Shown here one piece after another: positions 1 to 8,645 of a DNA stretch of 64,000 nucleotides. How positions within the stretch are numbered: the stretch's first letter is position 1; the number at the start of each line of letters is the position of its first letter. A program made the translations under genes and the position numbers. The notes under the pieces were generated by a model. That model did no database searches, was not told where the DNA came from, and saw only the letters and a program-made list of their open reading frames with translations. Source of the DNA: CAYSEW01 sp964430245 (GTDB lineage Bacteria > Bacteroidota > Bacteroidia > Flavobacteriales_D > Parvicellaceae); contig CAYSEW010000004.1 of the NCBI GenBank assembly GCA_964430245.1, positions 1 through 64,000 on the forward strand, in the 5' to 3' direction.

Positions 1-1347
1 GCCAATACCATTGAAAATCTTTTAGCGGTTCCTACTGAAGAGCTTATCGAAATAGACAATCAGATCAATAATGAATTATATGAAAACCCATTGGTTGTTC
101 TCAACGAACAAGAAATAGAATTCTGGAGTGTATTTAGAAGAATGATTAATCTTCCTTACAGGGAGATACATATTGGCAAAACATATGGCGATCCACACAT
201 ACAAACTTTCGATGGGTATAAGTATTCTTTTCAAACTGTTGGAGAGTACACTCTATGTACCAACAAAAAAGGAAACTTTGAAATTCAGACCAGACAACAA
301 GCTACTGGCCCATCGGTTTCATTGAATACAGCTACGGCTATGAATGTAAATGGCGATACAGTATGTATATATTCTAAAAATCACCCAGATGCATTTACCA
401 ATGAACCAATAAGAGTGAATGGAGCAGTTTTTGAAATGAAGAATTCTACCTCCCTGCTTAAAAAAGGCGGGATCATAAAAATAGTTGGTAAAAAAATCAC
501 CATTCTATGGCCAACAGGAGAAGAAGTGATGGTAAAGCTGGCCAACAACTCATTGAATGTTGTCCCTAAAGTATACACTTCTAACAATGGTGAATATTTC
601 GGATTGTTAGGAAACGCCAATGGAAATCCTGCTGACGACCTTGTTACTTACGGTGGCAATTTTTTTGAACCAAGAGCTGCCTTTTATGAACTAAATGACT
701 TAACATCTAATTCTAAAATTAAAAAAAGGGTGATAAAGTCTGAAAAAAATTATAAGGATAAATTGATCAAAATATTTGGAGATTCTTGGAGAATAAAAGA
801 TCATAATTCATTATTTCTTTATAAGCCCTTTGAAAACACTTTAACATACACAAATTATTTCTTTCCAGCAGAACAATTTTCTTTAGCTGAAGCAGATAAA
901 GATGAGGTTAGAAAAGCAAAGAAAGAATGTCAAAAAGCAGGTGTAGCTGGAGATGAAATGGAGGGGTGTATCTCCGATATCATTACCACTAAAGACATAA
1001 GCTTTGCCAATGAAGCAGCTCTATTAAGTGATAACGAAGAGATATTTGAAAGAACCTTCAATTCAAACAACAAAATGAGAAAGCTACCTACCTTAGAAGA
1101 GGCTAGAAAAATAGAGCAAGAAAATATTGAAATAGCAAGAAAAAAGGAAAGAGAAGAGAATAGAGTTACAGTAGGTGATATTATTAGAACAGTTACAAAT
1201 GATGATTCATCGTCAGATGAAAAACCAGCTATAAGATTACCAGAAAGAGAAAATAATTCTAACACTAGTAAACCTTCTACTAAAACGCCAAGTAGTTCTA
1301 AACCTACTACTACTTCTAGGCCAAGTAATAACAAGAAAGGAAAGTAG
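1..1347 (+). CDS. von Willebrand factor type D domain protein, 5' truncated
   Basis: The frame is open from the first base of the window, so the N-terminus lies outside it; the TTG at 91 is not a convincing start. Near fragment residue 62 the sequence GDPHIQTFDGYKYSF is the hallmark opening of a VWD domain. The segment FGLLGNANGNPADDL about 140 residues later matches the domain's closing GNxNGxxxDD motif, but without the cysteines usual in animal VWD domains. A charged helical stretch follows, then a low-complexity Ser/Thr/Pro/Lys/Asn tail ending in basic residues. VWD domains are usually extracellular, so a surface or secreted role is inferred. No T9SS sorting domain is seen at the C-terminus. 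The exact function is unknown. Confidence 0.8.
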   Translation, partial: ANTIENLLAVPTEELIEIDNQINNELYENPLVVLNEQEIEFWSVFRRMINLPYREIHIGKTYGDPHIQTFDGYKYSFQTVGEYTLCTNKKGNFEIQTRQQATGPSVSLNTATAMNVNGDTVCIYSKNHPDAFTNEPIRVNGAVFEMKNSTSLLKKGGIIKIVGKKITILWPTGEEVMVKLANNSLNVVPKVYTSNNGEYFGLLGNANGNPADDLVTYGGNFFEPRAAFYELNDLTSNSKIKKRVIKSEKNYKDKLIKIFGDSWRIKDHNSLFLYKPFENTLTYTNYFFPAEQFSLAEADKDEVRKAKKECQKAGVAGDEMEGCISDIITTKDISFANEAALLSDNEEIFERTFNSNNKMRKLPTLEEARKIEQENIEIARKKEREENRVTVGDIIRTVTNDDSSSDEKPAIRLPERENNSNTSKPSTKTPSSSKPTTTSRPSNNKKGK

Positions 1348-1461
1348 AAATATAAAATATTATTTAATATTAATGAATAATAGATAAAATATGTTAAAAA
1401 ATTGGAACTTTAAAATATTATAATTATTGAATTAAGATCTGCATTTCATGACACACCTATA

Positions 1462-1469
1462 TAGGTTTG
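1462..1469 (+). promoter_or_regulatory. Putative Bacteroidota -7 promoter element
   Basis: TAGGTTTG matches the TAnnTTTG consensus and lies 18 bases upstream of the start codon of the serine hydrolase gene. No clear TTTG -33 element lies at the expected spacing, so this is only a candidate. Confidence 0.35.
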
Positions 1470-1487
1470 CAGAAAAAATAAAACATC

Positions 1488-2879
1488 ATGAAATCAATCT
1501 TTAAACCACTTATTTTATCCCTAACATTCTTTATTTATTCATTTTACGTAAATGCACAAGGACCACCTACAGCCATTGCTAATGCATTACAAAATATAAC
1601 TGATAATGCATTGCCTTCACAAATGAACAACTCCGGAGTTGTCTTAGGCATTTATGTTCCGGGAGAATGGTCTTGGCAAGGAGCTAGCGGCTACGCTATA
1701 TCAGGTGCAACATCAGGACAACCTGCTGTATTAGCTCAACCCAATAGCAAATTCAGAACTGGAAGCATCACAAAAACAATGGTAGCTACCTGTATTCTAA
1801 AACTTGAAGAGAACGGGCTATTAAATACAGAAGACCCTATTGAAAATTACCTTAGAAACACATTGGTAAATGACACAATAGCAAGTAGTGGAACTCTAAA
1901 AATACGTCACTTATTGAACCACACAAGTGGTATTTCTAACTCCGCAGACAATCCCACATGCCAATCTACTGTCCTAAATAATCCATTAACATCTTGGTCA
2001 TTGGAAGAAGCTATTTATTGTGGCGCCAGCCAGGGAGAGATTTTCCCACCAGAATTTACATGGGGTTACTCTAATACCAATTATTCAATACTAGCCATGA
2101 TCATTGAAGAAGTAACCGGAGATAGCTATGAAAATTATTTACTTCAAAACATCATTAACCCCTTGAACCTACAAAACACAGAGATTCCACCTAACCCTCA
2201 AATAAATGGAAATCACATGGGCTGTTATTGGAATATAGGAAGCTGGGTAGACCTTACCATTATTCATCCCTCAACTTATACTGGATGGGCAGATGTGGTT
2301 AGCACTACAGAAGATCTCAATATTTTTTATGCCAATTTATTGGAAGGTAATTTAATCTCTAACAGCTCTCTAACGAAAATGAAAACAATAGATCCTGCTT
2401 CCTTTGATTATGGTTTAGGTTTGGATTTCTACTTATTAGACGGCAATGATTACTATGGTCATTCTGGAGAAGTAGCAAATACCAGCTGTATGTTCTTTGC
2501 TGATGTAAGCACTGCGTTAGCACCCAACGGATACTACATTTCATTTAACTTTAATATGCAAGGAGCCGACATGTACAACTCAATAGAATGGCCCGTTTAC
2601 AACTTGTTGAATTCAGGAGCCTCCACTGCTATTGAACCTACAAAAACCATTGAATACAAATTATACCCTAACCCCACTAAAGACATGGTTTATTTTCAGC
2701 ATTTTAGCAATGAAAAAGGGAGCTGCAATATCATAAACCTACAGGGGAAATCAATTAATTCTCATGAAATTAAAAATGGAATGAATAGCATTGACTGTAG
2801 CCATCTTGAAAAAGGAATATATACTATAAAGTTTATTACAAATGATCAATCATCAAATCAAAAGCTGATCATACAATAA
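1488..2879 (+). CDS. Secreted serine hydrolase (beta-lactamase / class C PBP fold) with T9SS type A sorting domain
   Basis: The 463-residue protein starts with a signal peptide (hydrophobic residues 5-22, then NAQG). The three signature motifs of the beta-lactamase/D-Ala-D-Ala carboxypeptidase family are present and ordered: SITK at 93-96 (nucleophile Ser93, Lys96), YSN at 194-196 and HSG at 325-327. The last ~75 residues start with YKLYPNPTKD and form a type A T9SS sorting domain, so the enzyme is probably exported across the outer membrane and either released or surface-attached. Family members include esterases, peptidases and beta-lactamases, so the substrate cannot be fixed from sequence. 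The upstream gene is unrelated, and the next gene appears to have its own promoter. Confidence 0.88.
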   Translation: MKSIFKPLILSLTFFIYSFYVNAQGPPTAIANALQNITDNALPSQMNNSGVVLGIYVPGEWSWQGASGYAISGATSGQPAVLAQPNSKFRTGSITKTMVATCILKLEENGLLNTEDPIENYLRNTLVNDTIASSGTLKIRHLLNHTSGISNSADNPTCQSTVLNNPLTSWSLEEAIYCGASQGEIFPPEFTWGYSNTNYSILAMIIEEVTGDSYENYLLQNIINPLNLQNTEIPPNPQINGNHMGCYWNIGSWVDLTIIHPSTYTGWADVVSTTEDLNIFYANLLEGNLISNSSLTKMKTIDPASFDYGLGLDFYLLDGNDYYGHSGEVANTSCMFFADVSTALAPNGYYISFNFNMQGADMYNSIEWPVYNLLNSGASTAIEPTKTIEYKLYPNPTKDMVYFQHFSNEKGSCNIINLQGKSINSHEIKNGMNSIDCSHLEKGIYTIKFITNDQSSNQKLIIQ

Positions 2880-2910
2880 ATAAAGATTTTAAGTTAGCCT
2901 GTTCTCTGTG

Positions 2911-2918
2911 TATATTTG
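2911..2918 (+). promoter_or_regulatory. Putative -7 promoter element of the molybdopterin operon
   Basis: TATATTTG is an exact TAnnTTTG match, 25 bases upstream of the ATG at 2943. It contains the in-frame TTG at 2916 that could be mistaken for the start of moeB. A start inside the promoter element is unlikely, which supports the downstream ATG. The -33 region (TTTA near 2888) is weak. Confidence 0.45.
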
Positions 2919-2942
2919 TCTGTACTACAAAGCGTCAGACAG

Positions 2943-4058
2943 ATGTTATCGAACAATGAAAAAGAGCAATACAGCCGACATTTACAATTAGAAAATATCG
3001 GAACAGCAGGTCAGCTAAAGCTAAAACAAAGCAAAGTGCTTGTTATAGGTGCTGGTGGATTAGGATGTTCGGCACTACTTTATCTGACCGCTGCCGGTGT
3101 TGGAACAATAGGAATTATTGACCATGACACCGTCAGCAGATCCAATCTTCAAAGGCAAGTAATTTATGGTGTTTCTAGTATTGGTAAACATAAAGTAGCT
3201 GTAGCTGTAAAACATTTGAGTGATATTAATCCAAATATTGAACTCAATCCATACAACTATCAATTAACCAGTAAAAATGCCTCACAGATAATTAAAGAAT
3301 ATGATCTTATCATAGATTGCTCTGACAATCTACCTACCAGATATATTATTAATGATGCTTGTGTTTTAAACAATAAACCATTTATCTATGGTGCCATTTA
3401 TAAATTTGAAGGTCAAATTGCTGTTTTTAATTACAACAACGGCCCCACCTATCGTTGTCTTTTTGATAAAAACGAACAAAACATACCTAATTGTTCAGAA
3501 TTAGGAGTGATAGGCACTTTACCAGGAATAATAGGCACCATACAAGCAGATGAAGCGCTTAAACTAATTATTGGTCACGGTAATTCCCTTAACGGAAAGC
3601 TAATGCTCTACAACTCATTGAATAATCAAAATAATATTATTTCCATTCATAGAAAAGAACACGCTATCTATGATAGAATTATTAATCAACAAGGACTTTC
3701 AGAATCCGATTATATTATAAATGAGATTTGTGACTCCCTCTTAGAAATAGACATGCATGAATTTATTGAATTACTCAACAAAGACATTCAAATTATAGAT
3801 GTAAGGCTTCCACTAGAAACACCTTTCATAAAAGAGTTAAATGCAATTAACATCCCAGCCCAAGAAATTTCTGATCATGTTGATAAACTAGACCATCAAA
3901 AATCCTGTGTACTAATCTGCCAAAGTGGTAAAAGAAGTCTTAAAGCCGTTAAAGAAATTAAAAAACATTCAGATATTCAATACATTTACAGCTTAAAGGA
4001 TGGACTAAAGAACTGGGAAAAAATAAAAGATAAAATAGTAAATACCTATACTACATGA
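2943..4058 (+). CDS. moeB: Molybdopterin-synthase adenylyltransferase with C-terminal rhodanese domain (MoeB type)
   Basis: This E1-like enzyme would adenylate the C-terminal glycine of the sulfur carrier MoaD; the fused rhodanese domain could supply the sulfur. With the ATG at 2943 the protein has 371 residues. The first ~240 residues form a ThiF/MoeB domain with the nucleotide-binding GAGGLG loop, the SNLQRQ motif and IIDCSDN. The second domain is a rhodanese with an intact active-site loop CQSGKRS (Cys near residue 326). The usual zinc ligands are not intact: CYRC reads TYRC, and the later CxxC is replaced around HRKEH. The gene overlaps moaE by 4 bases and heads the operon moeB-moaE-moaCB-moaA. 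A ThiF role in thiamine synthesis is possible but less likely in this context. Confidence 0.88.
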   Translation: MLSNNEKEQYSRHLQLENIGTAGQLKLKQSKVLVIGAGGLGCSALLYLTAAGVGTIGIIDHDTVSRSNLQRQVIYGVSSIGKHKVAVAVKHLSDINPNIELNPYNYQLTSKNASQIIKEYDLIIDCSDNLPTRYIINDACVLNNKPFIYGAIYKFEGQIAVFNYNNGPTYRCLFDKNEQNIPNCSELGVIGTLPGIIGTIQADEALKLIIGHGNSLNGKLMLYNSLNNQNNIISIHRKEHAIYDRIINQQGLSESDYIINEICDSLLEIDMHEFIELLNKDIQIIDVRLPLETPFIKELNAINIPAQEISDHVDKLDHQKSCVLICQSGKRSLKAVKEIKKHSDIQYIYSLKDGLKNWEKIKDKIVNTYTT

Positions 4059-4504
4059 GTGATAAAAAGAATACCATTAAAAACTGTTTTAGAGAAGGAG
4101 CTATCTCACCTGACTTTATAGCCAATTCCATTGCAAAACATCAAGCAAAAACTAATATTGGAGCTCATGAGATCTTTTTAGGTCAGGTTAGAGCAGATAA
4201 AATTAATGACAATGAAATAACTGCAATAGAATATACTGCACATGAAGAAATTGCCAACAAAGTATTTCATGAAATAAGAGAAGCAGCATTTGATCAATTC
4301 GATCTAAGCTGTATGCACATCTATCATAGCTTAGGAAAAGTAAAAGCTGGAGAAATCTGCCTATTTGTTTTCGCCTCTTCAAAGCATAGAAAACCAGTGA
4401 GGGCTGCTCTTGAATTTTTAGTAGAAGAGATCAAAACAAAAGTTCCAATTTTTGGAAAGGAGCTCTTAAATAACCAAAGTCACCAATGGAAAGTCAATCA
4501 ATAA
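4055..4504 (+). CDS. moaE: Molybdopterin synthase catalytic subunit MoaE
   Basis: MoaE pairs with thiocarboxylated MoaD to insert two sulfurs into cyclic pyranopterin monophosphate, forming molybdopterin in the cytoplasm. The 149-residue length fits the family. Family motifs are visible: GAHEIFLGQVRAD, AIEYTAHEEIA, the SKHRKPVRAA segment and the C-terminal Lys-rich KTKVPIFGKEL, which carries the active-site lysines. The start codon overlaps the end of moeB (ATGA), suggesting translational coupling. The partner gene moaD, often adjacent, is not found in this operon. Confidence 0.92.
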   Translation: MSDKKNTIKNCFREGAISPDFIANSIAKHQAKTNIGAHEIFLGQVRADKINDNEITAIEYTAHEEIANKVFHEIREAAFDQFDLSCMHIYHSLGKVKAGEICLFVFASSKHRKPVRAALEFLVEEIKTKVPIFGKELLNNQSHQWKVNQ

Positions 4505-4516
4505 ACACATTTACAC

Positions 4517-5428
4517 ATGATCGACATCACTCATAAACCCACCACATTAAGAATAGCTACTGCACAAGCAGTTGTAAAAGCTAGTGACAAGGCCACTATT
4601 GAAGCCATTAAAAATGACAAAGTACCTAAAGGTAATGTATTAGAGATGGCAAAAACCGCTGGATTATTCGCAGTAAAAAAGACAGCTGAAATGATTCCAG
4701 ACTGCCACCCTATGCCGGTGGAATACACTGGAATAGAATATGAAATAAAAGGACTAGAAATCAGCATATTCGTTACAGTAAAAACCATATACAGAACTGG
4801 AGTTGAAGTAGAGGCCATGCATGGAGCAAGTGTAGTAGCATTAACCATCTATGACATGCTCAAACCTATTGACAAATCAATTGAAATAAACAACATAAAG
4901 CTAGTCACTAAAAAAGGCGGTAAATCGGATTTCAAGGATAACTATAAAAAATCCATTGAAGCTGCTGTTGTTGTTTGCTCTGATAGTATCTCAGCAGGTA
5001 AAAAAGAAGATCAGGCAGGAAAATCAATTATCAAGAAACTTGAATCCTGTGATGTAACTATTATTGATTACATTATCATTCCAGATAATATTGACAAAAT
5101 ACAAGAGCTGACCAATCAACACGCTAAGAACAATACCGACCTGCTTATATTTACAGGAGGTACAGGCTTATCTCCGAAAGATGTTACTCCAGAAGCCATT
5201 CTTCCATTACTAGATAGAGAAATCCCAGGTATAGCAGAAGCTTCTAGAAATTACGGACAGGATCGCACCCCTTATGCTATGTTATCAAGAAGTTTAGCTG
5301 GTGTTAAAGACCAGACATTAATTCTTGCATTACCAGGATCTACGAAAGGAGCCGCAGAATCTATGGATGCACTATTCCCATCGTTATTACATCTTTTCAG
5401 GATTATGAAAGGAGCCAGACATAATTAA
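4517..5428 (+). CDS. moaCB: Bifunctional MoaC-MoaB: cyclic pyranopterin monophosphate synthase fused to molybdopterin adenylyltransferase-like domain
   Basis: Residues ~1-140 are MoaC, which converts the MoaA product into cyclic pyranopterin monophosphate. MoaC motifs are IPDCHPMPV, the GVEVEAMHGASVVALTIYDM region and the closing KGGKS. Residues ~150-303 are a MogA/MoaB domain, with TGGTGLSPKDVTPEA and later LPGSTKGAAES, which binds or adenylates molybdopterin. The fusion joins an early and a late step of cofactor synthesis in one polypeptide; MoaCB fusions are known in bacteria. The gene sits 12 bases after moaE and 4 bases before moaA. Confidence 0.92.
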   Translation: MIDITHKPTTLRIATAQAVVKASDKATIEAIKNDKVPKGNVLEMAKTAGLFAVKKTAEMIPDCHPMPVEYTGIEYEIKGLEISIFVTVKTIYRTGVEVEAMHGASVVALTIYDMLKPIDKSIEINNIKLVTKKGGKSDFKDNYKKSIEAAVVVCSDSISAGKKEDQAGKSIIKKLESCDVTIIDYIIIPDNIDKIQELTNQHAKNNTDLLIFTGGTGLSPKDVTPEAILPLLDREIPGIAEASRNYGQDRTPYAMLSRSLAGVKDQTLILALPGSTKGAAESMDALFPSLLHLFRIMKGARHN

Positions 5429-5432
5429 TTAT

Positions 5433-6434
5433 TTGAAACAGAACATTCAACATATCAAAGATACTTTTGGAAGAACTCATGATTACCTGAGAATTTCATT
5501 AACCGACAAATGCAACCTAAGGTGCTTTTATTGCATGCCAGAAGAGGGCATTGAACTTAGAGACAGGTCAGAATTCATGACTGCAGAAGAATTAATTGAG
5601 ATTGCCAAGCTGTTTGTTTCCATGGGAGTAAAAAAAATAAGGCTAACTGGAGGAGAACCCCTTGTGAAAAAAAATGCTAAAATGGTGATTGAAGAGCTAG
5701 GTAAACTACCAATTGAGCTAACTATTACCACCAATGCTATATTAGTAGATAAGTTTATTGATACATTTAAAAATGCGGGGATAAAATCAGTTAACGTAAG
5801 CCTTGACTCTTTAAAAAAGGAACGCTTCAATAACATTACTAAAAGAGATTATTTCGACAAGGTTCTTTCGAATATTGACTTACTTATTGATGCTGGTTTT
5901 AAAGTAAAAATCAATGCAGTTGTGATGAAGAACATAAACGATGATGAGATCATTGATTTCGTAAAGCTATCAGAAAATAAACCTATTGATGTAAGGTTCA
6001 TTGAATTTATGCCTTTTGATGGGAATCAATGGAATTGGGACAAAATAGTTTCATATAAAGAGATAATTCGCCTTATTCACAACAATTACAAAAAAGAAGA
6101 AATTATTCAGCTTAAAAGTGCGCCCAATGACACTTCTAAAAATTTCAAGCTAAATAATGCATTAGGAACATTCGGGATCATAAGCTCAGTTACCAATCCT
6201 TTCTGTGATACTTGTAACCGTATTAGATTAACAGCTGATGGAAAAATCAAAAATTGCCTTTTTTCTGAAGATGAAACTGATCTTCTAACAGCATTCAGGA
6301 ACAATGAAGACATTTCTCCATTAATCATTGAATCAATTAAAAATAAAAAAGCGCATCATGGTGGTATAGATTCTTTTGAAAAATCTGACCCTTCAGAATT
6401 TAAGAATCGATCTATGATAGCTATTGGAGGTTAA
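5433..6434 (+). CDS. moaA: GTP 3',8-cyclase MoaA, radical SAM
   Basis: This enzyme performs the first step of molybdenum cofactor synthesis, rearranging GTP by radical SAM chemistry. The radical SAM cluster motif CNLRCFYC spans residues 27-34. A second [4Fe-4S] motif near the C-terminus reads CDTCNRIRL, with a third cysteine at NCLF. The protein ends in Gly-Gly, which is conserved and functional in MoaA. The first in-frame ATG lies just after the SAM cysteines, so translation must begin upstream; the TTG at 5433, 4 bases after moaCB, gives a 333-residue protein of normal length. Last gene of the moeB-moaE-moaCB-moaA operon, convergent with ctaA. Confidence 0.93.
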   Translation: MKQNIQHIKDTFGRTHDYLRISLTDKCNLRCFYCMPEEGIELRDRSEFMTAEELIEIAKLFVSMGVKKIRLTGGEPLVKKNAKMVIEELGKLPIELTITTNAILVDKFIDTFKNAGIKSVNVSLDSLKKERFNNITKRDYFDKVLSNIDLLIDAGFKVKINAVVMKNINDDEIIDFVKLSENKPIDVRFIEFMPFDGNQWNWDKIVSYKEIIRLIHNNYKKEEIIQLKSAPNDTSKNFKLNNALGTFGIISSVTNPFCDTCNRIRLTADGKIKNCLFSEDETDLLTAFRNNEDISPLIIESIKNKKAHHGGIDSFEKSDPSEFKNRSMIAIGG

Positions 6435-6439
6435 TTTAA

Positions 6440-7450
6440 CTACGCCCTTATTCTTTTTAACCTAAAAATAACCATGGTTAAAATTCCCAGAATACATGTT
6501 GCGAGAATCAGATGAGCTGTTCTTGCCAACCCAGGCAGGTCTGCATGAGCTAATAAAATTCCAGAGATCAGCTCAATAGCTAAGAGAATAAAGATCCATT
6601 GAATCGAAGGATACTTTTGACCCAATTGATTAAAATAAGCTAGTACTCCCAACAAAATTAAAACAAGCCATGAAAAACTACGATGAATAAAAAATGAAAT
6701 GCCTAGCATTTCAGACCAATCTTCTTTACCATAGCCCTGACGAGTTAACTCATCTATATGCTCTCTTACCTGCGTACCTAAAAACATCTGATAAATAGTA
6801 ATAACAAAGCAAATCCAAATAAGTACATACATACCCGTAGAAAATTGAAGCTTCTTATTTTGAGAAGGACTAACCAAGCGAATAATATACAATTGCAAAC
6901 CAATTATAATAAGAGCTAAAAGAAGATGCACAGTAATGGTCCAAGGAATCAAATTAGAGGCAACTACAATTGAACCGAACCAGGCCTGAAAGGCCAACAA
7001 AACAAGGTTGGTTAACGAAATAATGACCAGCTTTCTTTTTCTATATTTCCAAAGAACCCAAAGAAATACTAACAGAACTGCATTTCCAGCTAAAAACCCA
7101 AAAAGGCGATTAATATATTCTGTCCAGGTTTTACGAACATTAAAAGACTCTTCTTTTTTTAGAGCTGGATCATTGGCTAATTTTTTAGCTGTATTATCCA
7201 TACCTAATGCAGTTAAAAGATTACTGAAGTTATTTATTTTTTTGACTCTTTTCTCTAAATACTTTTCCTTATAATCTTCAGGCAGTTCATCAATACTTAC
7301 AGGAGGAACCCATTCTCCAAAACATTTAGGCCAATCTGGACAACCCATTCCACTACCAGTTATCCTAACAAAGCTTCCAGCTATAACTACTAAGTAGATA
7401 AGAACAAGCGCAAGCCAATTAAAACGAATGAAATTTCTGGAATATTCCAT
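6440..7450 (-). CDS. ctaA: Heme A synthase (COX15/CtaA family)
   Basis: CtaA oxidises the C8 methyl of heme O to a formyl group, supplying heme A for terminal oxidases in the inner membrane. The ATG at 7450 gives 336 residues; an in-frame TTG lies 15 bases upstream. Eight hydrophobic membrane spans are visible. The family signature GSGMGCPDWPKCFGEWVPP follows the first span. Histidines expected to bind heme are seen in TVHLLLA, FIHRSFSW and RTAHLILA. The position after the conserved glutamate of the first EYxH motif is Asn here (EYINRLFG). trhO lies upstream on the same strand, 24 bases away. Confidence 0.9.
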   Translation of the reverse strand: MEYSRNFIRFNWLALVLIYLVVIAGSFVRITGSGMGCPDWPKCFGEWVPPVSIDELPEDYKEKYLEKRVKKINNFSNLLTALGMDNTAKKLANDPALKKEESFNVRKTWTEYINRLFGFLAGNAVLLVFLWVLWKYRKRKLVIISLTNLVLLAFQAWFGSIVVASNLIPWTITVHLLLALIIIGLQLYIIRLVSPSQNKKLQFSTGMYVLIWICFVITIYQMFLGTQVREHIDELTRQGYGKEDWSEMLGISFFIHRSFSWLVLILLGVLAYFNQLGQKYPSIQWIFILLAIELISGILLAHADLPGLARTAHLILATCILGILTMVIFRLKRIRA

Positions 7451-7474
7451 GGCCTTGTCAATCAATTATTATAT

Positions 7475-8539
7475 TTATTCATCTTTATTATCAAACCCTT
7501 TTCTGAGATTTACCTTTTTATGGCTATGGAACATTTTTTTATTTTCTTTTCCTGCCCTGAATTTCTTTTGCTCATCCTCAGGTAATTTAACAATTTCTAT
7601 ACAACTAGGAGAACAACATCCAATATGTTTTTCTTGACAATCATTACATTGAATAAACAATAAATTACAATGTAGGTTTTTACAATTAACATGCTCATCA
7701 CAGGGTGCTCCACATTGGTGGCAATTACTGATCACATGATCAGAAACACGCTCAGCAATTCTATCATCAAAAACAAAATTCTTACCAATGAATTTATTTT
7801 CTAATTCATCATCTTCATTGACTTGATGTACATAATCGATAATACCACCATGCAATTGATTGACATCTTCAAAACCAAAATGTTTTAAATAAGCAGAAGT
7901 CTTTTCACAACGTATACCACCTGTACAATAAAGTAGTATCTTCTCATCTTCTTTACCTTCTAAAATTTCTTTTACTTTAGGTAGTTCATCTTTAAATGTC
8001 TCTGAATCTGGACAAATAGCTCCTTTAAAATGACCGATTTCACTCTCATAATGATTTCTCATATCTACCACTATCGCACCATCATCCATGGCTTCATTCC
8101 ATTCATCTGCAGTTAAATGTTTACCCACATTAGTCACATCATACTCTCCTTGACCTAATCCATCTGCAACGATCTGCTTACGCACCTTAATGGTAAGCTT
8201 ATAAAAAGACCCTGACCCTTTTTCCTCTAATGCCACCTTAAAAGGGACCTCTTTAAAACTATCATATGAATAAACAATTTCAACAAATTCATCCCAATGT
8301 TGTTCAGGCACATTCAGCTGAGCATTGATGCCCTCTTTTGCTAAATAGATTCTTCCAAGCACTCCTAATTCAGACCATTTTACAAATAGCTCATCTCTTA
8401 AAGATTGAGGGTCTTCAATAATTGTATATCGATAAAAAGAAACTGTTTTCCTCTGAAAATCTTCCTGAGCTAAGAGTTTCTCGGCATATTCACGATTGTA
8501 TTTATTGAATAAAAAATTAGGATTCACTTTACCTTTCAT
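7475..8539 (-). CDS. trhO: tRNA uridine(34) hydroxylase TrhO (rhodanese family, UPF0176)
   Basis: TrhO (YceA) performs oxygen-dependent hydroxylation of the wobble uridine in some tRNAs. The 354-residue protein has the N-terminal family domain with the GRIYLAKEGINAQLNVP motif, then a rhodanese domain with the active-site segment CTGGIRCEK. The C-terminal region is cysteine-rich (CHQCGAPCDEHVNC, later CNDCQEKHIGCCSPSC), a putative zinc-binding extension seen in many family members. A TAnnTTTG element lies just upstream on the minus strand. It is probably transcribed with ctaA downstream, although the two functions are not obviously linked. Confidence 0.92.
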   Translation of the reverse strand: MKGKVNPNFLFNKYNREYAEKLLAQEDFQRKTVSFYRYTIIEDPQSLRDELFVKWSELGVLGRIYLAKEGINAQLNVPEQHWDEFVEIVYSYDSFKEVPFKVALEEKGSGSFYKLTIKVRKQIVADGLGQGEYDVTNVGKHLTADEWNEAMDDGAIVVDMRNHYESEIGHFKGAICPDSETFKDELPKVKEILEGKEDEKILLYCTGGIRCEKTSAYLKHFGFEDVNQLHGGIIDYVHQVNEDDELENKFIGKNFVFDDRIAERVSDHVISNCHQCGAPCDEHVNCKNLHCNLLFIQCNDCQEKHIGCCSPSCIEIVKLPEDEQKKFRAGKENKKMFHSHKKVNLRKGFDNKDE

Positions 8540-8558
8540 GCCTGCTAAAATTGGACTG

Positions 8559-8566
8559 CAAATTTA
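8559..8566 (-). promoter_or_regulatory. Putative -7 promoter element for trhO
   Basis: On the minus strand the sequence reads TAAATTTG, matching TAnnTTTG, 19 bases upstream of the trhO start. No convincing -33 TTTG is present at 19-base spacing. Candidate only. Confidence 0.35.
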
Positions 8567-8645
8567 CAAAAACCTTGACAAATGCTTTTATAATATTATT
8601 CAACTAATCTAGATGATTATTATTTTTATCACTTAAAGAAATTAA

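Noticed and set aside
930..1334. Antisense open frame of 134 residues under the VWD gene
   Set aside because: It is the mirror of the Ser/Lys-rich tail of the sense gene; Leu/Val/Ser-rich with no motif.
2916..2942. TTG start for moeB
   Set aside because: The codon lies inside the predicted -7 promoter element and adds nine non-conserved residues.
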